This document shows, piece after piece, positions 23,430 to 33,005 of a DNA stretch of 64,000 nt. Made by a program: the position numbers and the translations under genes. The notes beneath the pieces are model-generated. The model did not search any database. It was not told where the DNA came from and was given only the letters and a program-made list of their open reading frames with translations. Where the stretch lies: positions 68,318,784-68,382,783 of the forward strand of contig CM076849.1 in assembly GCA_039519185.1 (NCBI GenBank), written 5' to 3'. The first letter of the stretch is position 1. Every line of letters begins with the position of its first letter. This DNA comes from Astragalus membranaceus. Its lineage: Eukaryota > Streptophyta > Magnoliopsida > Fabales > Fabaceae.

Positions 23430-23585
23430 GGAGTCGATCTGATGATCTCGAGTTTGATTTTTGCAGTGGACAAACTTGGTATTGGCCGGTACGAAATTTG
23501 CTGCTATGTATGATGAGAGATTAATCTTTCGTTGAAAACATTGAGACACTTGGTAATAGCCAGCAATGGTCCAAACAGAAAAAAT
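23430..23585 (+). repeat. SINE-like dispersed repeat, copy 2
   Basis: It shares TATTGGCCGG, AGATTAATCTTTCGTTGA and TAGCCAGCAATGGTCC in order with the copy at 41570. A CTCGAGTTTGATTTTTGC segment occupies the B-box place. An (AT) run at about 23605-23624 follows. Confidence 0.5.
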
Positions 23586-23690
23586 ATTACTAAAATTTTG
23601 ATACATATATATATATATATATATGCACATATTCAAAAAGTAATGACATAAAGTGATATATATTAGACATTTATGTCTTTTCATTTTTTT

Positions 23691-24445
23691 AGGCTAAATA
23701 GGTATTTTGACCCTTTATCTTTGGGGTTGGTGTCACTTTGGCCCTTTATCTTTCTTTTTCTCGTTTTAGACCCTCATGTTTTTTGTGTGTCATTTTGGCC
23801 CCTACCGTTAGTTTTTTCTAACGGACGCCACGCTGGCAGTTAACTGCTGACGTGGCGCCTTATATGTCAGGGTTGACTTAGACCTGATTTGGTGATGTGG
23901 CACATAAGGACCAAATTGAAACTTAAAAAGAACATGAGGGGCCAAATTGACACAAACACAAAACATTCATCTTCTTCCTCCAAACACCACCTCCATCTTC
24001 ATCTTCTCCGGCGACCCACCACCACCTCCGCTGAGCCTCCGCCACCACCACTAGAAACAGTGACATTCTCTCTCTCTCTCTCTCTCTCTCCCTTCGTCAT
24101 TGAAAAACCCAAAAAACCGTAAAACGTGAATCTACATTTCCATTTCGTTCTCAATTCTTTATCATTTTTGTTGAAATCTTTTGCTAACAGTCAGATACTG
24201 CACCAATTTCGAGTCTATTGCAAGTGGTTTGGTGAATTTTGGTTGAGTTTTGAAGGTTTCCCCAAATTGCAAAACCCAAAACGCGTTTTCCTCTGAAAAT
24301 CACGTTTTTGATTAAGTTCTTCCATTTTTTGTGAGAATTGGTGATGGATTCTAGTTCCTTGTGATATTTTGCAAGAAATGCACTATTTATTTGCTTGATT
24401 TGGTGAAGAATTGAGAATTTTGGTGTTCTTGAGGAGAGAGAGAGG

Positions 24446-24506
<61 letters not shown>

Positions 24507-24890
24507 GATGTCACTGTTTGTGGTGGTGGTGGTGGCGGAGGCTCATCGGAGGTGGTGGTGGCTCGCCGGAGAAGATGAAGATGGAGGTGGTGTTTGGAGG
24601 AAGAAAATGAATGTTTTGTGTTTGTGTCAATTTGGCCCCCCATGTTCTTTTTGAATTTCAATTTGGTCCCTTATGTGTCACATCACCAAATCAGGTCCAA
24701 GTCGACCCTGACATTTAAGACGCCACGTCAGCAGTTAACTGCCAGCGTGGCGTCCGTTAGAAAAAAATTAACGGCAGGGGCCAAAATGATACATAAAAAA
24801 AACATGAGGGTCTAAAACGAGAAAAAAAAAGATAAAGGACCAAAGTGACACCAACCCCAAAGATAAAGGGCCAAAACAGCTATTTAGCCT
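23691..24890. mobile_element. Fold-back Mutator-like element with about 400-bp inverted arms
   Basis: Two arms (23691 to about 24085, and about 24430 to 24890) are reverse complements of each other, about 90% or better by eye, starting AGGCTAAATAG and ending CTATTTAGCCT. The arms end inward in CT and GA microsatellites around a 340-bp unique centre. Flanks are T-runs, so the exact TSD cannot be read. Long TIRs suggest a Mutator-like fold-back element. Frames reading KHSSSSSKHHLHLHLL lie in both arms and are repeat-derived. The inner arms and centre look like captured gene-leader sequence (CT-rich, then Ser/His/Pro-rich). Confidence 0.8.
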
Positions 24891-26302
24891 TTTTTTTTTA
24901 CACAGAGACTAGAAACTAGTGTAGTCAATTTAGAGTCAAATTGATAGGTATTGGCGAGCTTTGAAGCTTCTTGTTTATGAGAATTAAGAGAAAGAGAATC
25001 TCTACTGATTAAGTTGGAAAATACTATTTTTGTCTTTCGAGATTTAGGATATCATTGTAAACAAAATTATTTTGTATTGGAGAGTTAGATAAGCATAAAG
25101 ATTTGGTGAATCTCTAGATCACTGATAATCTAAGTTTCAACAACTGGCCATGGGCCTAAGGATTTTGCATCAAACATAATCTACCTAGTTGGTGGCTAAT
25201 TTAATAATAGTTGTTATTAATGATCATAAATTAGTCTTTAATTTCTGCTGGAAATGTTAGTTAATCTATTGCAGTATATTTAATGGTCTGAAATCCGGAA
25301 ACTTGACAATGACTTGGATGAAGTGGCATCCTAATCTTTAGCTATGATTTTTATAAATTTTTAATGCTACTTGTCCTAAGGCTTCACAAGTGAGGATTTA
25401 TGGTTTGCATTGTAAGGTACAATGATTCCCCAAAGAGAGTGAAAAGACAAGAGGAAGAGTAGAAATGGGACTTGTTTAATTGTCCCCTTAATTACCATCA
25501 CAAGGCAAAGTGATAGTAATTGTTTGCCTATAGTTTTTTTTTCAACATGATAAAACAGGTAATTATCACTATTCGGTAAATATTTCCAAACAAAAAAATC
25601 ACGTTATATTTGACTCACTTTTACTAAACTCAATTCTGTAAATTCAATTTCCATCACCGCAGAACCTAACACACAATAAATTTTAGTAGTTTCTAATAGC
25701 TGTTATTTGAATTGAGCAATAAGCAGTTAATAGTTAGGTGATAGGTTCGCATATAAGAGCTTTAATATGGATTGTAGGACTGACCCAAGAGTAAAGCTGG
25801 TAAAACCCTTCCTTAACTATCGCGAGACATTTTCACGTTAAAAAAAATCCATTTTCATCTTTACCTTTTCAAGTTGTAAAAGATGAACCAAGGTCTCTAA
25901 ATCTATTTTCTTAACTATTGCGAGACCTTATATATGTTCACGTAAATATCTTACACTCTCTATTGCATTAGGATTTTGTAAATTTGTCACTCCAGTTTGA
26001 AGATGTGTTCGATGTTCGTCATGTGTCGTATCAGACACCGACACTGATATTTCAATTAGTTGTATTTTTCAAATTATAATTGGTGTTCACGTGTCCATCT
26101 CAGTGTCGTAACCGATATCCTTATCTGTATCGGTTCTTCATAGCTTTAGGCCTTTAATTGGGAAAACTTTCCTAACCTTCACATCACTTGATACCTTAAA
26201 GGCAGAAACTATACATTTGGAATTCATCAATTAAAAGCAAGGCATCCATATACACTTGTAACAAAGAGTGATTTGTGTCTGATTATCTGGGAACAAGGGG
26301 AA
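24891..26302. other. Intergenic, nothing recognised
   Basis: AT-rich sequence with no long frame, element ends or RNA gene that I can support. Confidence 0.5.
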
Positions 26303-26307
26303 GCTAG

Positions 26308-26661
26308 TGTTGGGGATTCTGCGGCGCAGCAGACAGGAGAGGGAAGGGAGAGCGACGGCGCTAGAGAGAGGAAAGGGAGCAATAAAACAGTGAGACTGTA
26401 AAGTGATAGGATTAGGTTAAAAGGCAATCAAAAGCATTATTATTCACTAACTAGTGATCCCTATTTATACACAAAACCTAAAGTCAGGCCCAGGCCCATA
26501 TTTCGACTAGGCCCAATATGCCAACTACTAACTACACCTTCTACTGTTACTAATTACACTGCAACTTCTACAGCTAACTATAACTTCGACTAGGTAGTAT
26601 TTCGACAGCTACTTAATATTACAAATACAAGCAATACACAATTACAAAGTATATTCCAATA
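26308..26661 (-). repeat. 3' LTR of the copia derivative
   Basis: 354 bp. Read on the minus strand it starts TATTGG and ends CCAACA, so the first dinucleotide is TA instead of the usual TG. It is flanked on its outer side by GCTAG and on its inner side by the polypurine tract. Confidence 0.92.
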
Positions 26662-26681
26662 TTCCCTCCTAATTTGTATTG

Positions 26682-28673
26682 CTACGTGACATCATTCCAA
26701 GCATTGTCCTCAGTTCTTCGAATCTTCCTTTCTGCAATGGCTTGGTCATTGTTTCTGTCGAATTGTCCTTTCTGCAATGCATTGGTCATTGCTAAGTGAC
26801 ACTTCAGTTTTGGCCCCCAGTCACCAGGCGGCAACTCTGCATATAGCCAGAGTTCTTGTTCCTCTGTCGAATCTTTCCTGTCGAGAGGAATTCGGCACCC
26901 ATGTGCCCAAAGTGTGTTGCCTGATCTTGCCCACACCCTGTCGAACCTGTGTTGCCCCTTTTCGAGCTGTTTCGCACTCTGTCGAACCGGGCTGCAACTT
27001 TCAATACTTGGTGCCCAATACAAGGGTTCTTTCTCAATGGTTACTAATTTTGCCTTACCCTTGGCCACTTCACCATCTATTGCCTTCTTTTGCGCTGGAA
27101 GTTCGACTAGTTTCCAGGTATCATTCTTCTCTATTGATTTCGACTCATCAATCATAGCTTCCTTCCACTCCTTTCGACTAAGAGCTTGCTCCAGACTCAC
27201 TGGTTTTGCTTCAGCCATCAGTTCGAATTGAGTTAACTCTCCCTCTGTAGTTACAGCAGAATCTGGGATTGTGTCGAAATCATTTAGCTCTACTGCTTTC
27301 TGCCTTTCCCTTTGCAACCTTATGAGAGGTTCGACAGCAATGGGTTCTTCTGGCTCTTCAGTTTCGACCTCGTCGACATCCTGATCACTCTGATCATGAA
27401 CTTCTTCTAAGTCCATTGTTGTCGGTTTTTCACAACATTCTTCGACAGTTCTCTTCAGGCAATGTTCTTCGACAACCTGCAACTCGACACACTTCTCTTC
27501 AGTCGAATTTGTATCTGGTTTCAACAACAGCAACTCTGGGTCTATAGTCGTCATGAATGATAATTCCTCATCATCGTTGCTGGCTATGTTGGAGGTATCC
27601 CCAGTGTTTCGACTGGCCTGCCACACACACATAGCACAAGTATTTTGAGCATTACAAGTGTATCCACTTATACAAGTGTTCACACTGTTCTGCTCGCTAC
27701 TTTCAGCAATTTCGTCAAGATGAGTGTTATCTTCAATCTCATCTTCGACTGCCATCAGCACTAGCCCATCTGAGTCGGAGTCTGTGTCACTGTCACTCGC
27801 AAAATTGGCTTCAGCATCTCTAGAAACCTTCTTGTTTTTACACCTGTTTCTATAATGCCCAAATTGCTGACAGTTGTAGCATTGCACTTTCGACAGGTCA
27901 CCTTTCTTGTCGAAAGATCCCTTCTTCTTGTCGAAATCATTCTGCTTACTGCTTGATCCTTCTTCTCTACCTCTTTCGACCCTGTTACTTGCCTTCCAAT
28001 TCTTCTTAGAGGAATATGAAAGTAAGGCTTGTTCAGTTTCTCTCTCTGAACTTCTCTGCCTTATCCTCAATTCATGTGCCTCTAAGGAACCCTGAAGTTC
28101 ATCTAACTTCAATGTATCTAGGTCCTTGGATTCTTCAATGGCTGTAACAACGTAGTCGAATTTCTCGGTTAAGGATCGAAGCACCTTTTCGACCTTCTTC
28201 ACTTCTTCGACAGTCTCACCATTTCCCCTCATTTGATTAGTTAATGCTACTAACCTCGTAATAAATTCGCCAATCGATTCTGCTTCTGACATCTTCAGGG
28301 CTTCGAACTGCTTTCTGAGCGACTGGAGTCGAATCTTCTTCAGTCTGTCTGCTCCGCCATACGAGCTCTTGAGGATGTCCCACGCTGCCTTTGCTGATTC
28401 ACAGTCGATGATCAGGTTCAGGACATTCGAATCGACACACTGGTGAAGTAAAAACAGCCATTTTCCGTCTCTCTTTCTCATCGCATTGTGGCTGTTTCTC
28501 ACCTCTTCTGTGGCGTCATCTGCCACGGGTGGAACTCCATCGTTCACGATGTCAAGTACATCTTGATATCTGAACAACACCTTCATCTGCGAACACCATC
28601 TCTCAAAGTCCTTTCCATCGAAAATGGGGAGGCTCCCCGGAATACCTCCACCATAGTTATCTCTCGCTGCCAT
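26682..28673 (-). CDS. Copia-type Gag with fused remnants of pol
   Basis: The 663-residue open frame starts 26 bp after the LTR. Residues about 15-215 are a UBN2/DUF4219-type copia Gag, followed by a CCHC zinc knuckle CYNCQQFGHYRNRC (265-278). An Asp/Glu-rich region covers about 295-480. Residues about 490-532 match only the extreme N-terminus of copia reverse transcriptase (VSLEQALSRKEWKEAM, then NDTWKLVELP). The tail (about 627-663) is the end of copia RNase H read in a wrong frame: the shifted frame at 26685-26750 gives the familiar MTKPL motif. Gag looks intact and could assemble particles; no enzyme is encoded. There is no sign of a host role. Confidence 0.9.
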   Translation of the reverse strand: MAARDNYGGGIPGSLPIFDGKDFERWCSQMKVLFRYQDVLDIVNDGVPPVADDATEEVRNSHNAMRKRDGKWLFLLHQCVDSNVLNLIIDCESAKAAWDILKSSYGGADRLKKIRLQSLRKQFEALKMSEAESIGEFITRLVALTNQMRGNGETVEEVKKVEKVLRSLTEKFDYVVTAIEESKDLDTLKLDELQGSLEAHELRIRQRSSERETEQALLSYSSKKNWKASNRVERGREEGSSSKQNDFDKKKGSFDKKGDLSKVQCYNCQQFGHYRNRCKNKKVSRDAEANFASDSDTDSDSDGLVLMAVEDEIEDNTHLDEIAESSEQNSVNTCISGYTCNAQNTCAMCVWQASRNTGDTSNIASNDDEELSFMTTIDPELLLLKPDTNSTEEKCVELQVVEEHCLKRTVEECCEKPTTMDLEEVHDQSDQDVDEVETEEPEEPIAVEPLIRLQRERQKAVELNDFDTIPDSAVTTEGELTQFELMAEAKPVSLEQALSRKEWKEAMIDESKSIEKNDTWKLVELPAQKKAIDGEVAKGKAKLVTIEKEPLYWAPSIESCSPVRQSAKQLEKGQHRFDRVWARSGNTLWAHGCRIPLDRKDSTEEQELWLYAELPPGDWGPKLKCHLAMTNALQKGQFDRNNDQAIAERKIRRTEDNAWNDVT

Positions 28674-28683
28674 GGATCTTAAA

Positions 28684-28695
28684 GCTCAAATACCA
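28684..28695 (-). other. Primer-binding site, tRNA-Met type
   Basis: The minus strand reads TGGTATTTGAGC three bases inside the 5' LTR. It resembles the TGGTATCAGAGC site of copia elements with two changes. Confidence 0.75.
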
Positions 28696-28698
28696 GTT

Positions 28699-29052
28699 TG
28701 TTGGGGATTCTGCGGCGCAGCAGACAGGAGAGGGAAGGGAGAGCGACGGCGCTAGAGAGAGGAAAGGGAGCAATAAAACAGTGAGACTGTAAAGTGATAG
28801 GATTAGGTTAAAAGGCAATCAAAAGCATTATTATTCACTAACTAGTGATCCCTATTTATACACAAAACCTAAAGTCAGGCCCAGGCCCATATTTCGACTA
28901 GGCCCAATATGCCAACTACTAACTACACCTTCTACTGTTACTAATTACACTGCAACTTCTACAGCTAACTATAACTTCGACTAGGTAGTATTTCGACAGC
29001 TACTTAATATTACAAATACAAGCAATACACAATTACAAAGTATATTCCAATA
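28699..29052 (-). repeat. 5' LTR of the copia derivative
   Basis: It appears identical along its whole 354 bp to the LTR at 26308-26661, which implies recent insertion. The outer flank is GCTAG (29053-29057). Confidence 0.92.
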
Positions 29053-29057
29053 GCTAG

Positions 29058-29917
29058 AAGCATACAAGTGTTGAGATGCATGTGAGTTTGAGTAAGGAGT
29101 GAGTAAAGATTCACATAAAAGAACAATATCAGTGGTGTGGGATATAAGAAGTAGGAACAGGTGGGTCAAGAACAAGAATAACTAATTGCTTGTGTTTCAT
29201 AAATCTTTGACGTGACACGCTTGATGCTCAAGTTTCATTGAAATTTTAATTGAAGAATCCACTCATGGGAAGTCTTCTTTATTCTTAACTAAAAAAATAA
29301 TTATCAAACCTTGAGATATTCTCCCTGATGCGTTGAAATAAAACCAGTAAAACACTAATTTTTTTATGATTATGTGTATTAAGTTGACGTGTTTTTCTTT
29401 CTGCTTAGGAAAGCCATTTCTTTCATATTATATAGTTTTGTATTTAGTGGCTCAAGCCGGTCCAACTTACTAAAGCAATGATTTTGAGCCTCATAATTTG
29501 TCAATATGTTTGTTAACATACAAGGCTTCAAATTAATAGCTTTTACTCGATATTTTATCAAATTTCGTATGTTTATAATAAGCTTGTACGTTTAGCTTAG
29601 ATGATAAAACACATTTTAGATTGTTTTGTTGTAATTTTTGAGAAATCTTTTGTGTGGATAAATAACCAAATTTTTAGGTCTCAATTTAAAATTTGCTTTA
29701 GGTCTCAATAAGTGTTAGACCGACAAACACCGACCAAATTTTAGTCATTACATAAAGAATAAAACTTACGCAGTGTTGGTCCAGTTCCTCACTTAAAATG
29801 CCACTTAACTGCTACAAACCGATCAACGAGTGCACGTATATATTTAGAAAATCTAAATACGTGCTTAGTGTTTGATTATTTTTCCCAATAGACATAGTTT
29901 CTTCCTTAAATGAAAAA
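29058..29917. other. Intergenic, nothing recognised
   Basis: AT-rich sequence between two LTR elements. The short minus frames (28981-29175, 29379-29561) lack recognisable content. Confidence 0.5.
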
Positions 29918-31972
29918 TGTAACATCCTCAAAATAATTAGGCGAATTATTTGAATATTAACCCAATTGAATTAATTTGGTACTTAATTGGTAAAATTATT
30001 GAGTGCTAAAATTAATTATTGGCTGTCACAGGATCGTTAACCGAATAATACGGGTCAAGGAAGTTTTGGAATCGAAATAAGATATTTAGATCAATATGGT
30101 AATTGGCCACGTTACCACTTATATATTAATAAATATATATATATGTGTGTGAGTGTGAGAGAATAAAAAGAAAGAAAGGTCCACGAGAGCGAGAAGAGAA
30201 ACAGAGGAAGAAAAGAAGAGAAAAGAAGAGAAAGAAGAAGAGAAAGGAAGAAGAAAAAGTGAAGCCCACCCCTCCAAATTTCAGCACCATCATCATCTAC
30301 CCTCCATTACCAAACCCTCAAAGCTTGGTAAGTTTTCATCCGTTTTTCCCCAACTTATGGACCTACGAATTTTATGAGGATTTTGATGGAAATTGTTGAA
30401 ATCTTGGGTTGTGAGATGAAATTGATGATTGAATTATGTTTGGGATCGAAGCTAGGAGCGGATTGATCGCGTTGTGAAGTTCGAATCGAAGTTTGGAGCG
30501 ATTTGGTGAAATAGGGTTCCGTTCGAGAGTTTTTCAAGTCTCGGCAAATTCGGTTCGATATCGGCTCTCGCTTCAAGGGTGAGTTTTACTCACGCTTAGG
30601 ATGTTTTTGGTGTCTCGATAGTTTTTACGTCGATTGGTTTCGAGAAATTTTGGGTCAAAAACCGTTATTTCAGAATATGTCGTATTTTGGTAAAATCTGT
30701 TTTGATTGAGTTTTTGATTGGATTGATTGATTGTGTGGTTTGTATTGGGTCTATTGTATTGGTTGTCAAATCTGTTTTCGATCGGAATGAGAATCGGAAT
30801 TGAGCGGAATAGCGGTTTTCGGGTGAAACCGCCAAAATTCTGCAGCATCAGGTCTCCATCGCGTCACGACCTCCCTCCTTCGCGTCGCGACCATGCTTCA
30901 GCTTGCAACGAAAATATTTCTGTCTATTTTCGCGTCGCGACGGTTTGCAGATTTTCAACAGTTTTTCACTGATTTTGTTTTCGCGATATCTTTTGATCCG
31001 GGAACCCGATTGAGGTGTTCTAAGATGCGTTGGAAAGCTTATTCAGAGGCCTAACTGAATATTCTATTTTAAAGGTTAAATGAACTGTTTTTGGAGTCGT
31101 AAATTGTGTTAAAAAATGACGAATTAGTATGCGAGAGTGAATGTGGATTTAACTTGTAATGTTCAATTATTTGTTTGAGGTAAATGAACCTTGAGTTCAT
31201 ATTATTGTAGATATATATATTATATCGAGTTTGGGTGACGACCCGTGATGTTAACATGCTAGGCGGGGCAGTCATGATCCCTTACCCTAGGCTCCGTGCC
31301 ATTAGGAAAAATGCTATTGGTAAGGGGGTTCGCCGGGAGTAGCGTTCGCGCAGTCGGTGTTATGTTAGAAAGTTTGTTGTGCGGCTCATCGGGAGTAGTG
31401 TTCGCGCAGTCGGTGTCGTACTGAGTTATAGCAGGTTCGCCGGGAGTAGCGTTCGCGCAGTCGGTGGAATGCTATGTGTAAAATAATGCGGTTCATCGGG
31501 TGTAGCGTTCGCGCAGTCGGTGTCGTGTTGTGTTAAAAAGGATTCATAATTGAACCGAGAGTGTTAGTAGGGGTCTCGGTAGAACTCACTGAGATTGTAT
31601 CTCACTGTTTAAATGTTGTTGTTTTACAGAGACACATGGACAGCGGAAATCAAAGAAGCACGAGTAGGTTCAGCTCGGGCGTTGGCAGATGACTTAGTTT
31701 TATTTTGTTTAAGTTTATGTTGCCCTTTGTCCTCTGTGTAGTTTGACACTATGACATTAGTGTTATGTTTTTTTTTCATTCCGCTTTCCTGTATGACTCT
31801 GACTACCATAGTTGCTGACAGTTTATGGTCTTCTTTGTGTATAAGACGGTTATGTTATTTTCAACAAAAATTTTATAGTGGTATTCAGTGTCTGAGCAGG
31901 AAATATTATCTCTGATGTGTCATCGATGTGCACTTGGGTATTTTTAACAAATAAAAATACCGGGGTGTTATA
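29918..31972 (+). repeat. 5' LTR of the complete gypsy element
   Basis: 2055 bp. It contains a GA-rich tract (30145-30260), a CG-palindrome cassette (30859-30943) and four copies of a roughly 55-bp repeat centred on GGGAGTAGCGTTCGCGCAGT (31327-31525). Relative to its partner it keeps about 20 bp near 30000 that the 3' LTR lacks. Its terminal inverted motif TGTAAC / GTTATA is slightly degenerate. Confidence 0.92.
30859..30943. repeat. CGTCGCGACG palindromic cassette, 5' LTR
   Basis: Three dyads built on GTCGCGAC (one degenerate, GCGTCACGAC) lie within 85 bp, the last being the perfect 10-bp palindrome CGTCGCGACG. They sit immediately before the TTTTCAACAGTTTTTCACTG core that is related to the LTR at 1-1660. 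Confidence 0.7.
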
Positions 31973-31974
31973 GC

Positions 31975-31986
31975 TGGTATCAGACC
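31975..31986 (+). other. Primer-binding site, tRNA-Met type
   Basis: TGGTATCAGACC lies two bases after the 5' LTR. It matches TGGTATCAGAGC at 11 of 12 positions. Confidence 0.82.
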
Positions 31987-32106
31987 GGTTCGACCTAGTC
32001 GGACTTAGCTTTTAGGGTCTTTGCTTTCTCCAGTCGTGATTTTCTTAGTATGCTATTAGACATTGAGCTTGATCAACTTAATACTTTGTGCATATTTCGC
32101 AGAATC

Positions 32107-32886
32107 ATGGCCAGAAGAGGTAGAGGCGTCCCTCCTCCTGTTGATCCACAATTCGAATGGATGCAAAATGTGATTGAGAACCAACAGAAAATGATGCAAG
32201 ACATGATGCTTATGCATCAGCATCAACAGATCCAACAGCAAAATGCTCAGCAACAGCAAGCTCAAGAGCCACAAGTGAACCCAAGAAGAATCTTCACAGA
32301 ATTCCTGAAAATGAAACCCTCCGAGTTCAGAGGTGGGTCTGATGTCATGAGAGCACAACATTGGCTGGATGACATTGAAAAGATCTTTCTTACAATGCAA
32401 GTTACAGATGAAGACAAGCTGAGATTGGCATCCCATATGCTGAAGGGAGAGGCCAATAACTGGTGGGTGAATGCTAGAGCCATGATGGAAACCATGGGAA
32501 CTCCCCAGACTTGGGAAAATTTCCGAACATCATTTCTGGAACAATTCTTTCCCATGGCTATGAGGTTTGATAAAGAAAATGAGTTCCTAGCTCTCACACA
32601 GGGAGGCTTGACCGTGGGCCAATACACGGCTAAATTTGAAGAGTTGTATCAATTTCTCGGTTTAGCTGGGTATGCCCCCATTGACCGATGGAAAACTGAC
32701 AGGTATAAATATGGGTTGAGAGAGGATATTGCTCAAAGTCTAAGTTCTTTTCCGAAGACCAATTATGCAGCCATGGTTCAACAAGCTTATATTGCCGAAA
32801 GTGATTTGGCAAGATTGTATGCAAGTAGGAAGGCGTTCCATCAGATTAGCATTGTTTTATATCACAAGCGTGTGTGGATCGGTTGA
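32107..32886 (+). pseudogene. Ty3/gypsy gag, C-terminally truncated
   Basis: The frame from the ATG at 32107 (MARRGRG) gives 259 residues. A Gln-rich N-terminal stretch is followed by a retrotransposon Gag capsid domain (about 75-215; AQHWLDDIEKIF, NNWWVNAR, TWENFRTSFLEQFFP). After about residue 243 the frame leaves Gag homology and stops at 32886. The expected CCHC zinc knuckle and the catalytic half of the protease are missing. The next sequence (about 32960-33092) already encodes the C-terminal end of the protease. An in-frame ATG at 32050 overlaps the primer-site leader and is less likely to be the start. Confidence 0.85.
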
Positions 32887-33005
32887 GATTAGCATTGTCT
32901 GAGCTATCCGAACCGATAACTATTTTAACTGCTGCCAAGGGTCGTGTCCAGACCCAATAATTATGTGAAAATTGCCTACTTGTCATAGGCGACAGACAGT
33001 TTGTT

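Larger units (their letters stand above)
26308..29052 (-). mobile_element. Gag-only Ty1/copia derivative, young, TSD GCTAG
   Basis: Two direct repeats of 354 bp (26308-26661 and 28699-29052) show no difference by eye. The 5-bp duplication GCTAG flanks the element (26303-26307 and 29053-29057). On the minus strand a primer-binding site follows the 5' LTR, one long gag-led frame fills the interior, and a purine-rich AGGAGGGAA lies at the 3' LTR. Protease, integrase and nearly all of RT/RNase H are deleted. At 2745 bp it fits the class of non-autonomous LTR elements that keep GAG only, mobilised in trans. Confidence 0.93.

Noticed and set aside
23889..24815. Ser/His/Pro-rich frames in the fold-back element
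   Set aside because: The same peptide occurs on opposite strands because it lies in the two inverted arms; element-derived.
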